Positions 1 through 10,124 of a stretch of DNA of 64,000 bases are shown piece after piece (the stretch's first letter is position 1; every line of letters starts with the position of its first letter). The stretch covers positions 104,107,087 through 104,171,086 of the forward strand of contig CM043966.1 of NCBI GenBank assembly GCA_014529385.2, read 5' to 3'. Made by a program: the position numbers and the translations under genes. The stretch comes from Adiantum capillus-veneris. Lineage: Eukaryota > Streptophyta > Polypodiopsida > Polypodiales > Pteridaceae. The notes under the pieces were generated by a model, which was not told the DNA's origin, made no database searches, and saw only the letters and a program-made list of their open reading frames with translations.

Positions 1-749
1 GGTGGCCGATTCCCACCATTTCCCTCAATAGGCCTTCTTGCACCCTCCACAAGATTTACTCTCAACCCCTCTAGCTGGTTTGTGAGATTGTTTATTTGTT
101 GGAGCATATCTTCTTGTTGACCTCTATTGAGGTCTGGTGCATTAGGCACATTTGGAGGTATGTGAGAAGCTTCCATAGTTGTGATATTGCCTCCCAAAGC
201 TAGCTGGCCAGCTTGGGCTTGATAGAGAATCTTTCTATTCTTTTCCCTAGCAATTCTTAAGGCATCTTCAAAAGCATTTGAAAATTTTCTCTTTACCTTC
301 TCCCTTAGCAAGGGGTACAAACCTGAGATAAATCGATCCTTTTGGAGGCAATTGGGAGCTCCCTCACCAGGGTTTAGTGAGTCTTACCATTGCCCCCAAA
401 GTTTCAGAAAACCTTCCTCATAGGTTGCATAACCATGAGGGTCAACTTGATGAAGGGACAGAAGCCGTTGCCATAGTTCTTCTGCCGAATTGGCTCGTTG
501 AAATCTTCGTAGGAAAGCCACCTTCAATCCCTCCCAATCAACTCTTTGGGTTGGATCTAGAGCCTGGAACCATACCCTAGCTTCTTCTTTGAGCACCAAA
601 GGAAAAGCTCTCAATTTCAATGCTTCGTCATCCCTCCCGGAGACAAGGAAAGCCATCTCCAAGTTATCCAAAAAATCCCCAGCATTTTCCCCACTACGCC
701 CAAAAAAATTTGGGAAAGCCATCATAAAAGTGGGTTGCCTTCCTCTCAA
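1..749 (-). pseudogene. Ty3/gypsy gag polyprotein (Gypsy-B), broken by one stop, runs off window
   Basis: Read on the minus strand this is a retrotransposon gag (capsid-type) domain: an FLDNLEMAF start, an ARVWFQAL segment, a FLRRFQ helix and KDRFISGLYPLLREKV, all typical of plant Retrotrans_gag proteins. A single in-frame TAA at 384-386 follows KLWGQW. The same frame then stays open for about 127 codons to the window edge, ending in a Q/N-rich stretch where a zinc knuckle would normally follow. The gag of Gypsy-A at 21.6-22.7 kb aligns with it (there KKDRFTHGLWPLLKEKV), so the family call is firm. Protease and pol would lie left of the window. One stop in about 250 codons implies a fairly young copy. 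Confidence 0.85.
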
Positions 750-1177
750 TACAGCACAAAGATGAAAACGTCTAGGCCCAAATCATATCTTATTAAGGGT
801 AGAATAAATGGATTGATAGATGCATTAATCTCAACTAGACGACGAGGGCCTAGTAAGTCCCTTATGATGTTTTGGAACCTAAGCTTTGTGCTAGCTATTA
901 TATGCACAGTTTGTCTAGCAAGAGGTTGGAAAGGTCCATATAAATCCCTATGATTCATGGAGTATGCTTAAAGCAGGATGAAGATGTGAACATCAAAAGA
1001 TACATTATACTCCAAAATAGGAAATATTATAGGGTCAGGGGACAACAATATCTCTCTCAACCTCTCAGCTCCAAAATAGAAGACCAATCTTTGTTGGAAA
1101 AAAATCTTTCTATCAATGCACACATTCACCCTAATATTCTGAACTGATTGAAAGTTGTAGAAAATGGGATTATTCAT
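746..1177 (-). repeat. Possible diverged tandem duplication in the Gypsy-B leader
   Basis: Two adjacent segments (about 746-958 and 968-1177) give similar minus-strand peptides. Both begin MN, and both end in a hydrophobic DVFIFVLY / DVHIFILL motif preceded by a PFILPLIRYD / PIIFPILEYN-like string. They look like an old duplication of about 215 bp lying between the leader ORF and gag. I do not recognise a domain. The similarity is weak at the DNA level. Confidence 0.35.
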
Positions 1178-1243
1178 TGGTGCATTAATTACAAACTTCC
1201 ATGAAGAACTTCATTGAAGTTGAGCTCTCTTGGATCCCACCAT

Positions 1244-1714
1244 TTAAGAGATGCGAAGAATTTGCTCACCAGTGATTAGCTTAGCTTTGGTGTGACCATC
1301 TTCAGCTTTGTAGAGTTCATAGGGTTCGATGGCTACCCTCTCAACCACCTTGAGCCTTCTTGCTAGTAGTAGTTGGAGTGCATCACCATATGTAGCCTCT
1401 TGCCAATACCGCACCCCATTGATGTGTAGCTCCCCCTCCAAAAACTTGTTAATACCCGAGTTTGAGAGTGCTTTCACCACCTGAAGTCGAGGCTTCAAAG
1501 GAAGTGTCTTCACACTAGCCACAAAGCACTCAACACAATTTTTTGACCTAGGGACTTGATGACTACAATATTTTCCTTGAAGCAAAGAAGGGTGTGTGTA
1601 GTTAACTCTCTTTACCCGCATACGTGCCGTTTGTCGATAAAGACGCTTCTTTTCTCGAGCTTCTTGGGGAGACCATAGTGGAAGTCTCGGAGAATTTGAT
1701 GGATCTTCCTTCAT
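1244..1714 (-). CDS. Uncharacterised 156-aa leader ORF of Gypsy-B
   Basis: An uninterrupted minus-strand ORF starts 29 bases after the primer-binding site, exactly where a gag N-terminal extension or leader ORF would start. The protein is basic (many R and K), has no membrane segment, and contains PRSKNCVECFVAS and a C-terminal half rich in L, V and E. I do not recognise the family. Its position, between PBS and gag and in the element's sense, argues that it belongs to Gypsy-B and not to the host. It could be an exapted fragment or a fortuitous ORF, but 156 codons open in an AT-rich decayed region is more than expected by chance. Confidence 0.45.
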   Translation of the reverse strand: MKEDPSNSPRLPLWSPQEAREKKRLYRQTARMRVKRVNYTHPSLLQGKYCSHQVPRSKNCVECFVASVKTLPLKPRLQVVKALSNSGINKFLEGELHINGVRYWQEATYGDALQLLLARRLKVVERVAIEPYELYKAEDGHTKAKLITGEQILRIS

Positions 1715-1742
1715 AGGATTGATAGAGCGCTACTTGAGAACT

Positions 1743-1759
1743 CCTCAGTGGGGGCACCA
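1743..1759 (-). promoter_or_regulatory. Primer-binding site of Gypsy-B
   Basis: On the minus strand the LTR end (TTCGTCA) is followed after five bases by TGGTGCCCCCACTGAGG. The same string with one change (TGGTGCCCCCAGTGAGG) follows the 5' LTR of Gypsy-A at 20769. Position and conservation across two elements support a tRNA primer site. I cannot name the tRNA with confidence. Confidence 0.7.
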
Positions 1760-1764
1760 ATTTA

Positions 1765-1879
1765 TGACGAAGGAAATTTGGAATGGCGGCCTCTACACCA
1801 AAACAAACTCCATTGCGCCACAAGGGAAATGAGATGAGGGCACCACCTAGTCTTGGAAGCGTGGACTAGGACCGCTACA

Positions 1880-1934
<55 letters not shown>
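1765..1934 (-). repeat. Gypsy-B LTR end fragment (first copy)
   Basis: About 170 bp nearly identical to 2807-2972. It begins TGACGAAGGAAAT, continues with the GGAATGGCGGCCTCTAC block and ends in an (AG)n tract. On the minus strand this is the 3' end of an LTR (ending TCA), directly abutting the PBS. It stops at the microsatellite, beyond which unrelated sequence (1935-2806) intervenes before the second copy. Confidence 0.75.
1883..1932. repeat. (AG)n microsatellite, about 25 units
   Basis: Perfect AG dinucleotide run inside the LTR fragment. It is CT on the element's sense strand. Confidence 0.98.
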
Positions 1935-1936
<2 letters not shown>

Positions 1937-2800
1937 TATTGCTCAGATTGTGGACGAAAAGGTGGACATTTTTCTGAAGATTGTCCAAGAAATCCTGACA
2001 ACAGGGATACATCAACTACCAAGCAAGATACAAAGCAAATTGGAAATGTGAATCTCGATGTAAGTGCATTTAACTCGTCACTTTTTATGCAATTGGATGA
2101 TTCTGCACTACCATTAGAAGCACCAATAAAAACACTGCAAGTTCAAAGTCAGCATAAAGATGCACAGACACCTGAAAAGCTTAAAATTGATTCTTTGAAC
2201 AATAAATTCTTGCATGAATTTAGTGAAGGTGTTGAGATATCACCAAAGGTTGAAAAGAATGTTAGATTTGCAAATGATTTTGCATCCACTGACACAAGTG
2301 TGCAATCATTCACGTGTCTATGAAACACATCAAACAGAATATGTTAGCTTTGTATGGTACCCATAATTCATATGCACACTATCTGGACCAAAAAGGACAA
2401 TTGTACAAGAGGGATCAACTAGTGTTTGAACGGCCCACATACCAATTCATAGAAGTACGTCCAATGATAGATTAGAAAGGATGGTTCATTTCAGAGAAAA
2501 GAATCTATTATAGCCCATCCTCTCTAGAGCTTAAGGATATTACTCAAGTGAACCCAGAGATCTGTTCAGAGCCAAACTCTCCTTCGTCGGAAATCAAACT
2601 TCGATGTTGTGACCAAATGAGAATATACTTTGACCAAAACAGTCGTAGATATAGATGAGAGTCTAGCATCTATGATGCATTGGGTCCTGAAATCACAGAA
2701 GCTCAAATCCCAAGAGACCAATGGGATAGACAATATCAGGGCAAAGATAATACTATCTACAGATTGACTTGGGAAATAATTTGTCATGTTTCTCGAGGAT
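1935..2800 (+). pseudogene. Gag-like zinc-knuckle fragment inserted between two LTR copies
   Basis: Just after the microsatellite the plus strand reads CSDCGRKGGHFSEDCPRN, a retroviral-type zinc knuckle with one extra residue before the histidine. It resembles CCKKGGHFLEDCPKN in Gypsy-D gag near 51.95 kb. The frame is open to a TGA at 2321-2323. A shifted frame continues with an acidic, aromatic-rich stretch (YLDQKGQLYKRDQLVFERP, then WFISEKRIYYSPSSLELKD) to about 2640, and another short frame runs to 2800. The N-terminal Arg-Glu run of the longest ORF is only the translated microsatellite. The fragment is opposite in strand to the surrounding LTR, so it is foreign to it. Confidence 0.6.
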
Positions 2801-2921
2801 ACATAGTGACGAAGGAAATGTGGAATGGCGGCCTCTACACCAAAACAAACTCCATTGCGCCACAAGGGAAATGAGATGAGGGCACCACCTAGTCTTGGAA
2901 GCGTGGACTAGGACCGCTACA

Positions 2922-2924
<3 letters not shown>

Positions 2925-2971
<47 letters not shown>

Positions 2972-2972
2972 G
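2925..2972. repeat. (AG)n microsatellite, interrupted once
   Basis: AG run to 2962, one AC interruption, then AG to 2972. It is the counterpart of the tract at 1883. Confidence 0.97.
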
Positions 2973-3288
2973 ATCACTATGAATGAAGCATTAACCGTAG
3001 TGTGTGTACAAGGAATGGATGACTTCAAACACTCCCAACACAAATAGCATATAGACTACCAAAAAATCACTCAAGGATTAGCCAAGATCACATCAAGCAC
3101 TCTCACACACATATAAAACATTTCTCTTAATTAACATAAGTAAGAGGAGGAGAGGTTACTAGCATGAAACAATTTGCACTCTAGGATGTGCAAGAATAGA
3201 GTGAATGAATGAGCTTATGGGCTCATGGTGAGTGATACAAAGCTCAATGGGGCTGAGGGAGGCTTGAAATTGCAAAGGGGAAGGCCTC

Positions 3289-3296
3289 TTTATATA
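3289..3296 (-). promoter_or_regulatory. TATA box of the Gypsy-B LTR
   Basis: TATATAAAGAGG on the minus strand, matching TATATAAAGAGG in the Gypsy-A LTR at 20013. It lies about 330 bp upstream of the CT tract in the element's sense. Confidence 0.6.
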
Positions 3297-4267
3297 GGAA
3301 AGAGAGTGATTAGGAGTGAGGTTAAGATCCAAGTGTAATTTGTACAAATGAAGCTTGATTAGGGACATTCAACCAATGAAGAAGCTCCTTCCAAGTGATT
3401 TGTTGACCAATTAGCTCCATCATCACTTGTGTTGTCTTCACTCCTTCCTCCATAGCTTGAGTCCAAGAGCTTCCTTATTTTAAAATGTAAAGAATCTACA
3501 TAAAATCAATGCATATCTAGTAATAATAGGAAGGGGTTGAATGAGAACTTATGAATTACAACAAGATTAAGCATGACTTGAGAGGTGATTAGAAGAGGAA
3601 CTTTGATGGGTTTTTGAGCTTGAGAGAGAGGAGGAAGGAGAGGAGGGTGAGAAGACTAATGGCTGATTTTGGAGAAGGTCTCAATGTGGAAAAGGAAGGG
3701 TGTGTGTGTGTAAAGGTAGAGGGGGTGGTCTCCACCACAGTTGAAAAAACTGGCGTCCACCATTTTGGCCATATCTCCTAGACCGTAGACGCAAAAATTA
3801 TAAAACAAAATATGGCCAGAATCTCCAGCTCATCAGCTACAACTTTGATGAAGACAACTTTTCTTGGATCGGAGTGGAAGTATTTTTTAAAAATTCAGCA
3901 AAATCATGTGTCTGGTTTCTTCCTTTACCAAGTCTTCCACTTGGGTCCCATTTGTTTGAATCATCATATGGCTCCAAAGCCATGATGATATGAGCCACTC
4001 ATGACCCTTGAATCATGGGTGCATGGCTCCACAACCACATCATATCTTTTCTTTTCACATTTACATATTTTCCCTTCCCTTTACCACTAGGTTTTCCCTC
4101 TACCTTTCACCTCCGGTGAACTAGTCAAGAAAAAATCATTTTTTTTTAATTTTTCCAAGAGGTTGTTCTCACTCTTTCTTTTATTGTAAACCTCTAGAAG
4201 CAAGGAAAACCAACAAAATATGATAAACAAAAATTTGTGATAGGCTCGGATCAATAGGAAACTATGT

Positions 4268-6586
4268 AGAAGGTTTACAGATACCAAATGTCACTAGTGC
4301 TAGCCAAATTGTACCTTCACAATCCCAAAAGGTGAGACTCAACTAGAGCCAGATAGTTTTGAGCTCTCACATTGAAGCATGCTATAGTGATCACCCTAGG
4401 AAGGGGGGAGCTGCAAATTCATCAAGCTCAGCTCTAGTACCAGAAAATGCTACACCAGTTAGAAGCCCAAGAACTTCTAGCCAGCAGACCCCTTCAAAGC
4501 AAAAACCATTGAAAGATCATATGGTTGTTGGAAGTTTTCCATTGACCGAGAAACCATCAAAATCTACAAAAAAAATCTTCTATGAAGATCATGGGGGGCA
4601 AAAGCTTTAGTTGATCTCCACAAGTTAGGGTCAAAAACCGACAAATCCCATAGTGCTCAAGCAATTGGATGAGACCAAGCTCGCATATGCATATCGAGAT
4701 GCAAATGGAAATGATTCTTAGCAGGTTCAAGACATTGTACAAACTCATTTGGATGGTACAACTAAAGTCAAAGACTATCTGAAGATGATGCAAACCCTCA
4801 AGCTGCCAGAACAGGTGACAAAAAAGTCAAAATCAATGAAAGCTAAAGTCCAAAAGGCTACACAAAGGTCACCACCAAAATCTCCTCTGAAGAAACAGAT
4901 TCTTCCAGAAAGTACAATGGACCTATTAAGGTCAAAGGTTACTCAAATGCAGGAGGACAATGCTCAACAATTGCAAAAAAGTATAGTATCACAGTCATAC
5001 GAGTCGACATCAACAGAAGCAGGTGATCAAAGCAAAGCCAATGTAGAAAAAGTTCAACCCACGGACACCGCCACCAAAAAATCACCCAATACAAAAAGAA
5101 ATTCTGAGAAGATCAAGTGCAACATTGTTGGTGAGAATGAAGACAAGCTGTCAAAAGAAGTAATGTTAGATTTACAGCTAGATAAGAACCTCATGTCTTT
5201 TCGCACTTGGAAAAGATGTGGCCAACCATAGCTGGAAGACGCTCTTGAATTTGTGAGCATATCAAGAAATAAACGAGCAGAATGCTGGGGAATCATGTCC
5301 ACCACCATTGAAGTAAGTTCACAGATCATCAAAGCTCAATTCCACATGATCACATCAAAGGATATGACAGAAGACATCATAATGGGAATGCCAATGGCCG
5401 AGAAGATGTTAGAGATACAGAATTCAATGAAGATGCAGCCTTCAAAGGAAACAAAGAATGAAGACCAAGATTGGTCACCCGTGGACAACAGTACAAATTC
5501 CTCAAGCACAGTTAAAATGGAGACTGATATTAAAGCGGATCTTATCGAAGATGATTCATCTCCATAAGCAGAACTTCAAAAGAGCTCAAAGCAAATCAGG
5601 AAATAACAACCACGATAGCTATGGAGAAAAAAATGCCACCAAAGCTAGAAGGAATGAAGATCAAAATTGCAAACAAAGGTAAAGCTAAAGTGGAACTTCC
5701 ACCGATTAGTGAAATAGATGTGAAAGCATATGCCTCTACATCAAAGAACCCTCATGGATCAGCTTCTTCAAGAAAGTCAGGCTTTCAAAACTTCAAGTCA
5801 ATTGCTGACCCAACTAAAATCTCTAAGGAGACACCAAGAAAGGCAAAGATATATCAGCCAAAGTACTCAAGAAAGAAAAGGAAAGTCAAGCAAGTGTTTG
5901 TTTCAAGCAATTTAGTCAAAGTCAATGATCTGGTTTGGATTAAGGACAAGAAATCAACACAGAAAGACAAACACATGGGATAGATAGCATCACAATGGAT
6001 CTTAAAGGAACAGGAGTACTATGGAGGTAACAAGCAGATATGGGTGCCAAAACCATAGGTTAGAGCATATGAAGTAACTTCAAGTCCCTCCCAAGAAAGA
6101 AGGCCCACAAGGTATCAACCTCGACAATATCCTAGGATACCTAAGAAGCAGGTATACAACAGATGAACATTGAATTATGCTAAAGTCTACCACAACTCAC
6201 AAGAGGATACAAAACAAAGATGGATCTCAAAGAATATTCTTCTTGGACGAGGATTCTACACAGGGTATACAAAGATTTGGCTACCAGTCAACCACAAGCC
6301 AACTACAACTACACCAGACTTGCATGAAGATCTCAAGATCTCAGTAGGACCTAAAGCTCAACAAATTCAACATAGGAGTTACAAAGGTTATCAAGAGGTT
6401 TGGATTCCTAAGTCTTCCAATTCTCCTAGTCAAAATCTAGATGCCAAAAGTGAACAAAGGCCTCCAACAACATCAAAGACTTCTATCAACAGGCCTAATT
6501 GGAGAATGAAACAACCAATGGAGTCTTCACAATCAAAGAAGGACAACCCCACCAATGCGAATGCAGATTCAAAGAAGATAAAATAG
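4268..6586 (+). pseudogene. Retroelement ORF with protease-like segment and W(V/I)PK repeats
   Basis: One plus-strand frame runs from about 4268 to 5567 with stops near 4347, 4608, 4629, 4722 and 5229. A second frame continues from 5621 to 6586, so one frameshift lies near 5570-5620. The product is Lys/Ser/Thr-rich and hydrophilic. Around 5290-5410 it holds SSQIIKAQFHMITSK followed by DIIMGMPMAEK, which resembles the C-terminal half of a retropepsin (VILGxPW). The DSG active-site half is not visible. From 6040 to 6415 comes a spaced repeat: IWVPKP, RWISK, IWLPV, VWIPKS. An IWVPK and degenerate VPK pair also occurs in the Gypsy-D 3' ORF near 44.4 kb. No membrane segment is visible. LTR-X follows on the same strand, so this is probably its 3' ORF. 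Confidence 0.5.
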
Positions 6587-7665
6587 GTATGGAAAAAGAT
6601 ACCTTCAATGCCAACCTGGTCCTTCACTAATCCTCTTTTTGAGGATTCAAGCTTACTTTCACCTAAAGAAATGTTTGTACCAAGCTCAAGAATGTAAAAA
6701 GTCAAGTCGCTAGGGTGCAAAAACCACTCTTTGTCATAGTCAGAGTCGGGCTGTTGAGCCATAAAACGAGAAAAGAATTAGTCCCAAATCTTCAAGTCAT
6801 ATTACACTCTGTGCTAAGAGCCATAGTTATTAGGCTTATGCTCAAGCTGGAAGAGTTGAGCATATCTAAGTCATGTCGCTCATGCTGGATAAGATGAGCA
6901 TAAGAGTCAAAGTCTATTAACTTACAATTGGTGGAGTGTAGTAGAGTCCAGCACTCACGCACAGTGCACAGTGAGATGAGAGCACATATCCTCGTCAACA
7001 AAGACCATTCTTAAAGGGGTGCCAGCTTGCAAAGCCATGTCATATGATTTTATAGCTACACCATCTTTCTAAAGAACCCCTCAAAATCTTACTTGCACAA
7101 CATATTGTTTTCCATGAATTTTTGTGTATGCATAAATAGGATGTCCCATCATTGGACATATACACTAGACACTCTGTATTGCTTCCACCTATGCACTTTG
7201 AGTGGACTACAACAGGCAAACCAATGTTCCATCATTCTATCCTCTCATATTTGTTGCCTTTTAATTCCATATCTATCAGCAAATAATCCCTTGAGTACTT
7301 AATATTTCATATGCTAATAAGTACTTCAATAATGCGTATATCCCAAAGGCACTTTTTTCCCACTGGGTTTTTTCCCTTTGGTCATCTAGGTATAAGACCC
7401 TAATTTAGAACCTCATCATTCTACTTCCCTTATACATACTTTTCATAAATAAACATCAACCTCATCATGATGCTGTTACAACGGACAAATGCAACATCAT
7501 CTCTCAAAATTGACTACTCAGATCAATGAACATGTTGCAACAAATTGAACATCATCAACAAATCCAACGACAAAATGAAGGTCAGCCCATCAACAAGCAA
7601 TCAAAACCTTCCACAGCCTCCAAGAACACTTTTTCAACGGTGCCCGGGGACGGGCATGACTAAAT
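6587..7665 (+). other. No recognisable gene; probable 3' internal region of the LTR-X element
   Basis: Six-frame reading shows only short ORFs. Around 7490-7660 a Gln-rich plus-strand peptide with stops (QMQHHLSKLTTQINEH) may be a gag- or coat-like coiled remnant. No LTR, tRNA or structured element is evident. Confidence 0.4.
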
Positions 7666-7678
7666 AGGAAGGGGGGAA
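7666..7678 (+). promoter_or_regulatory. Polypurine tract before LTR-X copy A
   Basis: AGGAAGGGGGGAA directly before TGTTAACT. The same purine tract plus TGTTA arrangement occurs on the minus strand at 33001-32987 and, diverged, at 43801-43779. Confidence 0.7.
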
Positions 7679-8675
7679 TGTTAACTAAGTCAACGGCAGT
7701 TAACAGAAGCTACTAAGGACTGAAGACGTACGGATGCACATCGAAGATCAAAGTGAAGAAGTAGTAAAGATTGGAGTTACACATTTTCCACATCTTCCAA
7801 AATGGTCACGTATTGTAAATTCTCAATTTATTTCAAGCCATGGTAATATTTTCATGTGTTACGGGCTCAATGGGAGTTCCAAGTTGTAAAGAACAGGTCA
7901 GTTATTGTACCTAGGTTGCAGATACAATAAGTGTGGAGTCTCAAAGGTCTTGGGTGTCGGACATTACACATTTTAGACCTTGGATAAGGTATAAAAGCCA
8001 ACTTTGTAAAGATTTTATTAAGTTTGGATAAGAAATACACAGCGTGAGATAACGGTGCTCACTTCTCTCCTTCTCGCACTTCCTACTCCCTCTCTGGTTG
8101 TCACATTGTGAATGTGTTTGTTGCATTGCAACCGCAGGTAACAGCTCTACGCATTGACGTAAGCCATTCACAGTATTTCGTAGATTTTGGCATCGCCAAA
8201 CCGCGGCCTAATTTCATCATAACTAGGAATTTACACTTTAAAATCAAAAACTAAGCATAGGCGAGGTATTGGGGAATCATTGCTAAGCATTTAGATGCAT
8301 TCTGGGTCGAAACGGCTAGGTCAAAAATCCACTACTGTTAATAATCGCAATTTTGGAACTTGACCTAAAGTGGGGTTTGAGGCCATAGGCATGTGTGCTT
8401 AGGTCTTATAAACTTGTCCTAGAAGTTTCATTATGTTTGGATGTCATGTGATACTGTAACGGATGTGATTTGCTTATTGATGAGCGATTAGCTTTTGGTG
8501 ATTTCAGTCACTTGAGTGTAGCTTGAGCTAGATGCAAGTTGTTAGTTGTTTTCCAAGAGATTAACAACCTCTTATAGCCTCTATGCACTAGTCGAGTTAG
8601 CTTCATCCCATGGTTTGACAAATTAATCGTGGTTCTCGTTAATACTATAATAAGATAGGATGGTGAGGTTAGACA
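7679..8675 (+). mobile_element. LTR-X copy A (3' LTR)
   Basis: Starts TGTTAACT after a polypurine tract and ends near GTTAGACA. It aligns over most of its length, from the TATAAAAGC box (about 7989) to the end, with the minus strand of 32079-32987, for example GTAAGCCATTCACAGTATTT in both. Shared landmarks are GCAACCGCAGGTAA, CGCGGCCTAATTTCATCA and a partial TAATAATCGCAATT palindrome at about 8339. The first 250 bp (U3) are diverged. What follows is a different element (Gypsy-C), so this is a 3' LTR or solo LTR. TG and CA ends fit, but no target-site duplication can be tested without its 5' end. Confidence 0.75.
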
Positions 8676-8679
8676 TGCG

Positions 8680-9359
8680 TCCCACATCATACTTCCGGAT
8701 CTCTCAAAGGCATTTGATGTCCAATGTGATTCTTGTGGTGATTGCCTTGGATCAGTTTTGCTTCAAGAAGGGCATTCCATAGCATATGAGAGCCGAAGGC
8801 TCAATACGGATGAACAAGTCTTGGGCATTTATGAGAAAGAGCTTTTAGTTGTTCTACATGCCCTAGACACATGGAAGCACTATTTATTGGGGACTCCATT
8901 TATTCTACGAACCGACCACCAAAGCCTCATGTATTTCATGACGCAAAGCTTTTCGACAAACAAGTGAGGTGTAAAAATTTTCTTTTGCAATTTAATTTTC
9001 ATAATGTTTACATTGCTAGTAAGCACAATCAAGTGGCCAATTCACTTTCATGCGACCAAAAGTTAATGCAGTGTCTATAGCTACTCACAATTATCTATCT
9101 TCTATGATAGATGAGTATGTTATTGACCCTAACTTTAGAGACATAATTTTAGCCCTTGATTTGGGGAAGAAAGAGGAACCATTCACCTTGTAGGATGGTT
9201 ATCTTCTCCACAACTATATGCTACGTGTTACCCATTACCTTCATGAGAAAGAAATGTATGAATCCCATGCTCCTCCCTATGCAGGGCATATAGGTATTCA
9301 ACCTACTCTTCAAGGAGCAGAGACATAATTCTATTGGCCTACCATGAAAGTGGACATAC
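8680..9359 (+). pseudogene. Gypsy-C pol remnant: RNase H and integrase zinc finger
   Basis: Begins at the RT/RNase H junction (ILPDLSKAFDVQCDSCGDCLGSVLLQEG) and runs through the gypsy RNase H core ELLVVLHALDTWKHYLLGTPF and ILRTDHQSLMYFM. A frameshift near 8950 passes to FNFHNVYIASKHNQVANSLS. It continues through the integrase N-terminal zinc-binding segment (HAPPYAGHIGIQ) to FYWPTMKVDI, where Copia-1 interrupts. In-frame stops fall near 9193 and 9326. RT and gag are absent on the left, where LTR-X copy A abuts. The reading resumes at 14169 after the nested copia. Confidence 0.85.
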
Positions 9360-9585
9360 TGTTGGAATTAGGGTTGTAGAGAAACACACACAGGTTGGAG
9401 AAGACAAAGGAAGCTCAAGGCACACAATGGAGAGTGTTACTTAGTATGCAATGGAAAGATAGATAGCCCTAGAGTAATGAGAGTATAAACAATTCTCAGG
9501 AGAAAAAAACCTCCTAAAGAGGGAAAAAATGCCCCGGTGGTCCTAGTGTGTTCACACACATCATTACCACATGTATATGGTAACA
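9360..9585 (-). repeat. Copia-1 3' LTR
   Basis: 226 bp, TGTTGGAATTAGGG to ATGGTAACA. Matches 13942-14168 and both Copia-2 LTRs with scattered differences. Confidence 0.95.
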
Positions 9586-9597
9586 AATCCCCTCTGG
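9586..9597 (-). promoter_or_regulatory. Copia-1 polypurine tract
   Basis: Minus strand CCAGAGGGGATT immediately precedes the 3' LTR. The identical tract lies beside the Copia-2 left LTR at 35107. Confidence 0.75.
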
Positions 9598-9659
9598 AGT
9601 GATGCGGTGTTTGAGAGCTGGCACATGAGTAAAGGGAAGTGCCATGCCCTAAGTACATG

Positions 9660-10094
9660 ATCATTCCACAAAGGGGGGTAAACCCAAAGCTTTGCGGAAA
9701 GCTTCAAGCTTCTCACGAGACAATGCTTCTTGCTCAACCATGATATACATGAACTACCAAGCATGAAACAAAAACCACTTGTGGACACTCGCGTGTCAAA
9801 ACAACGAGCCCAATCTGAGTCCGAAAAAGCATGTAAGTCTGGCGGCAATGATCCCCCCTTGGGATAAAACAAGCCAAGATGTAAAGTGCCACTTAGGTAG
9901 CGCAAAATCCTCTTCAGAGTCTGCCAATGCTTAGACCCTGGGCTATGCATAAATCTGTTGACCTGTGAGACTGCAAACTGAATATCTGACCTCGTGTTGC
10001 ATACATAAATGAGGCAGCCAATACCAGTTTGGTAAAGAGTGACATCATCAAGATCGCCAGCATCATGTAGACTCAACTTCAAACCTGTTTCCAT
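9660..10094 (-). pseudogene. Copia-1 RNase H region with internal deletion
   Basis: Reads TLYQTGIGCLIYVCNTRSDI and the copia landmark FSDSDWARCFDTRVSTSGF, through SCISWLSKK. It then jumps directly to the very C-terminal part (CLVRSLKLSAKLW in the shifted frame, equivalent to LSREKIEAFRKAL in Copia-2). About 290 bp present in Copia-2 (roughly 35249-35541) are missing, including the catalytic EAEYMAL and DSQSALAV segments. The junction lies near 9725 at a short GC/TGC microhomology. The RNase H cannot be active. Confidence 0.88.
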
Positions 10095-10124
10095 GGGAGT
10101 GGCAATAGGTTTGCAATCCTCAAG

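Larger units (their letters stand above)
2807..4080 (-). mobile_element. Gypsy-B LTR (second, longer copy); outer end estimated
   Basis: The second copy starts with the same TGACGAAGGAAAT as at 1765 and continues past the (AG)n tract into sequence without long ORFs. On the minus strand it has the order TATATAAA box (3289-3296), then CT tract, then LTR end. This is the architecture of the Gypsy-A LTR at 20.0-20.8 kb. No paired LTR is in the window, so the left limit is sound and the right limit (around 4.0-4.1 kb) is a guess. I see no coding potential here. Confidence 0.6.

Noticed and set aside
1853-1935. Arg-Glu repeat N-terminus of a plus-strand ORF
   Set aside because: It is the translated (AG)n microsatellite, not a real RS/RE-type domain.
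8941-9064. Two overlapping RNase H ORFs as a programmed frameshift
   Set aside because: Other stops nearby and truncation on both sides make simple decay the better explanation.
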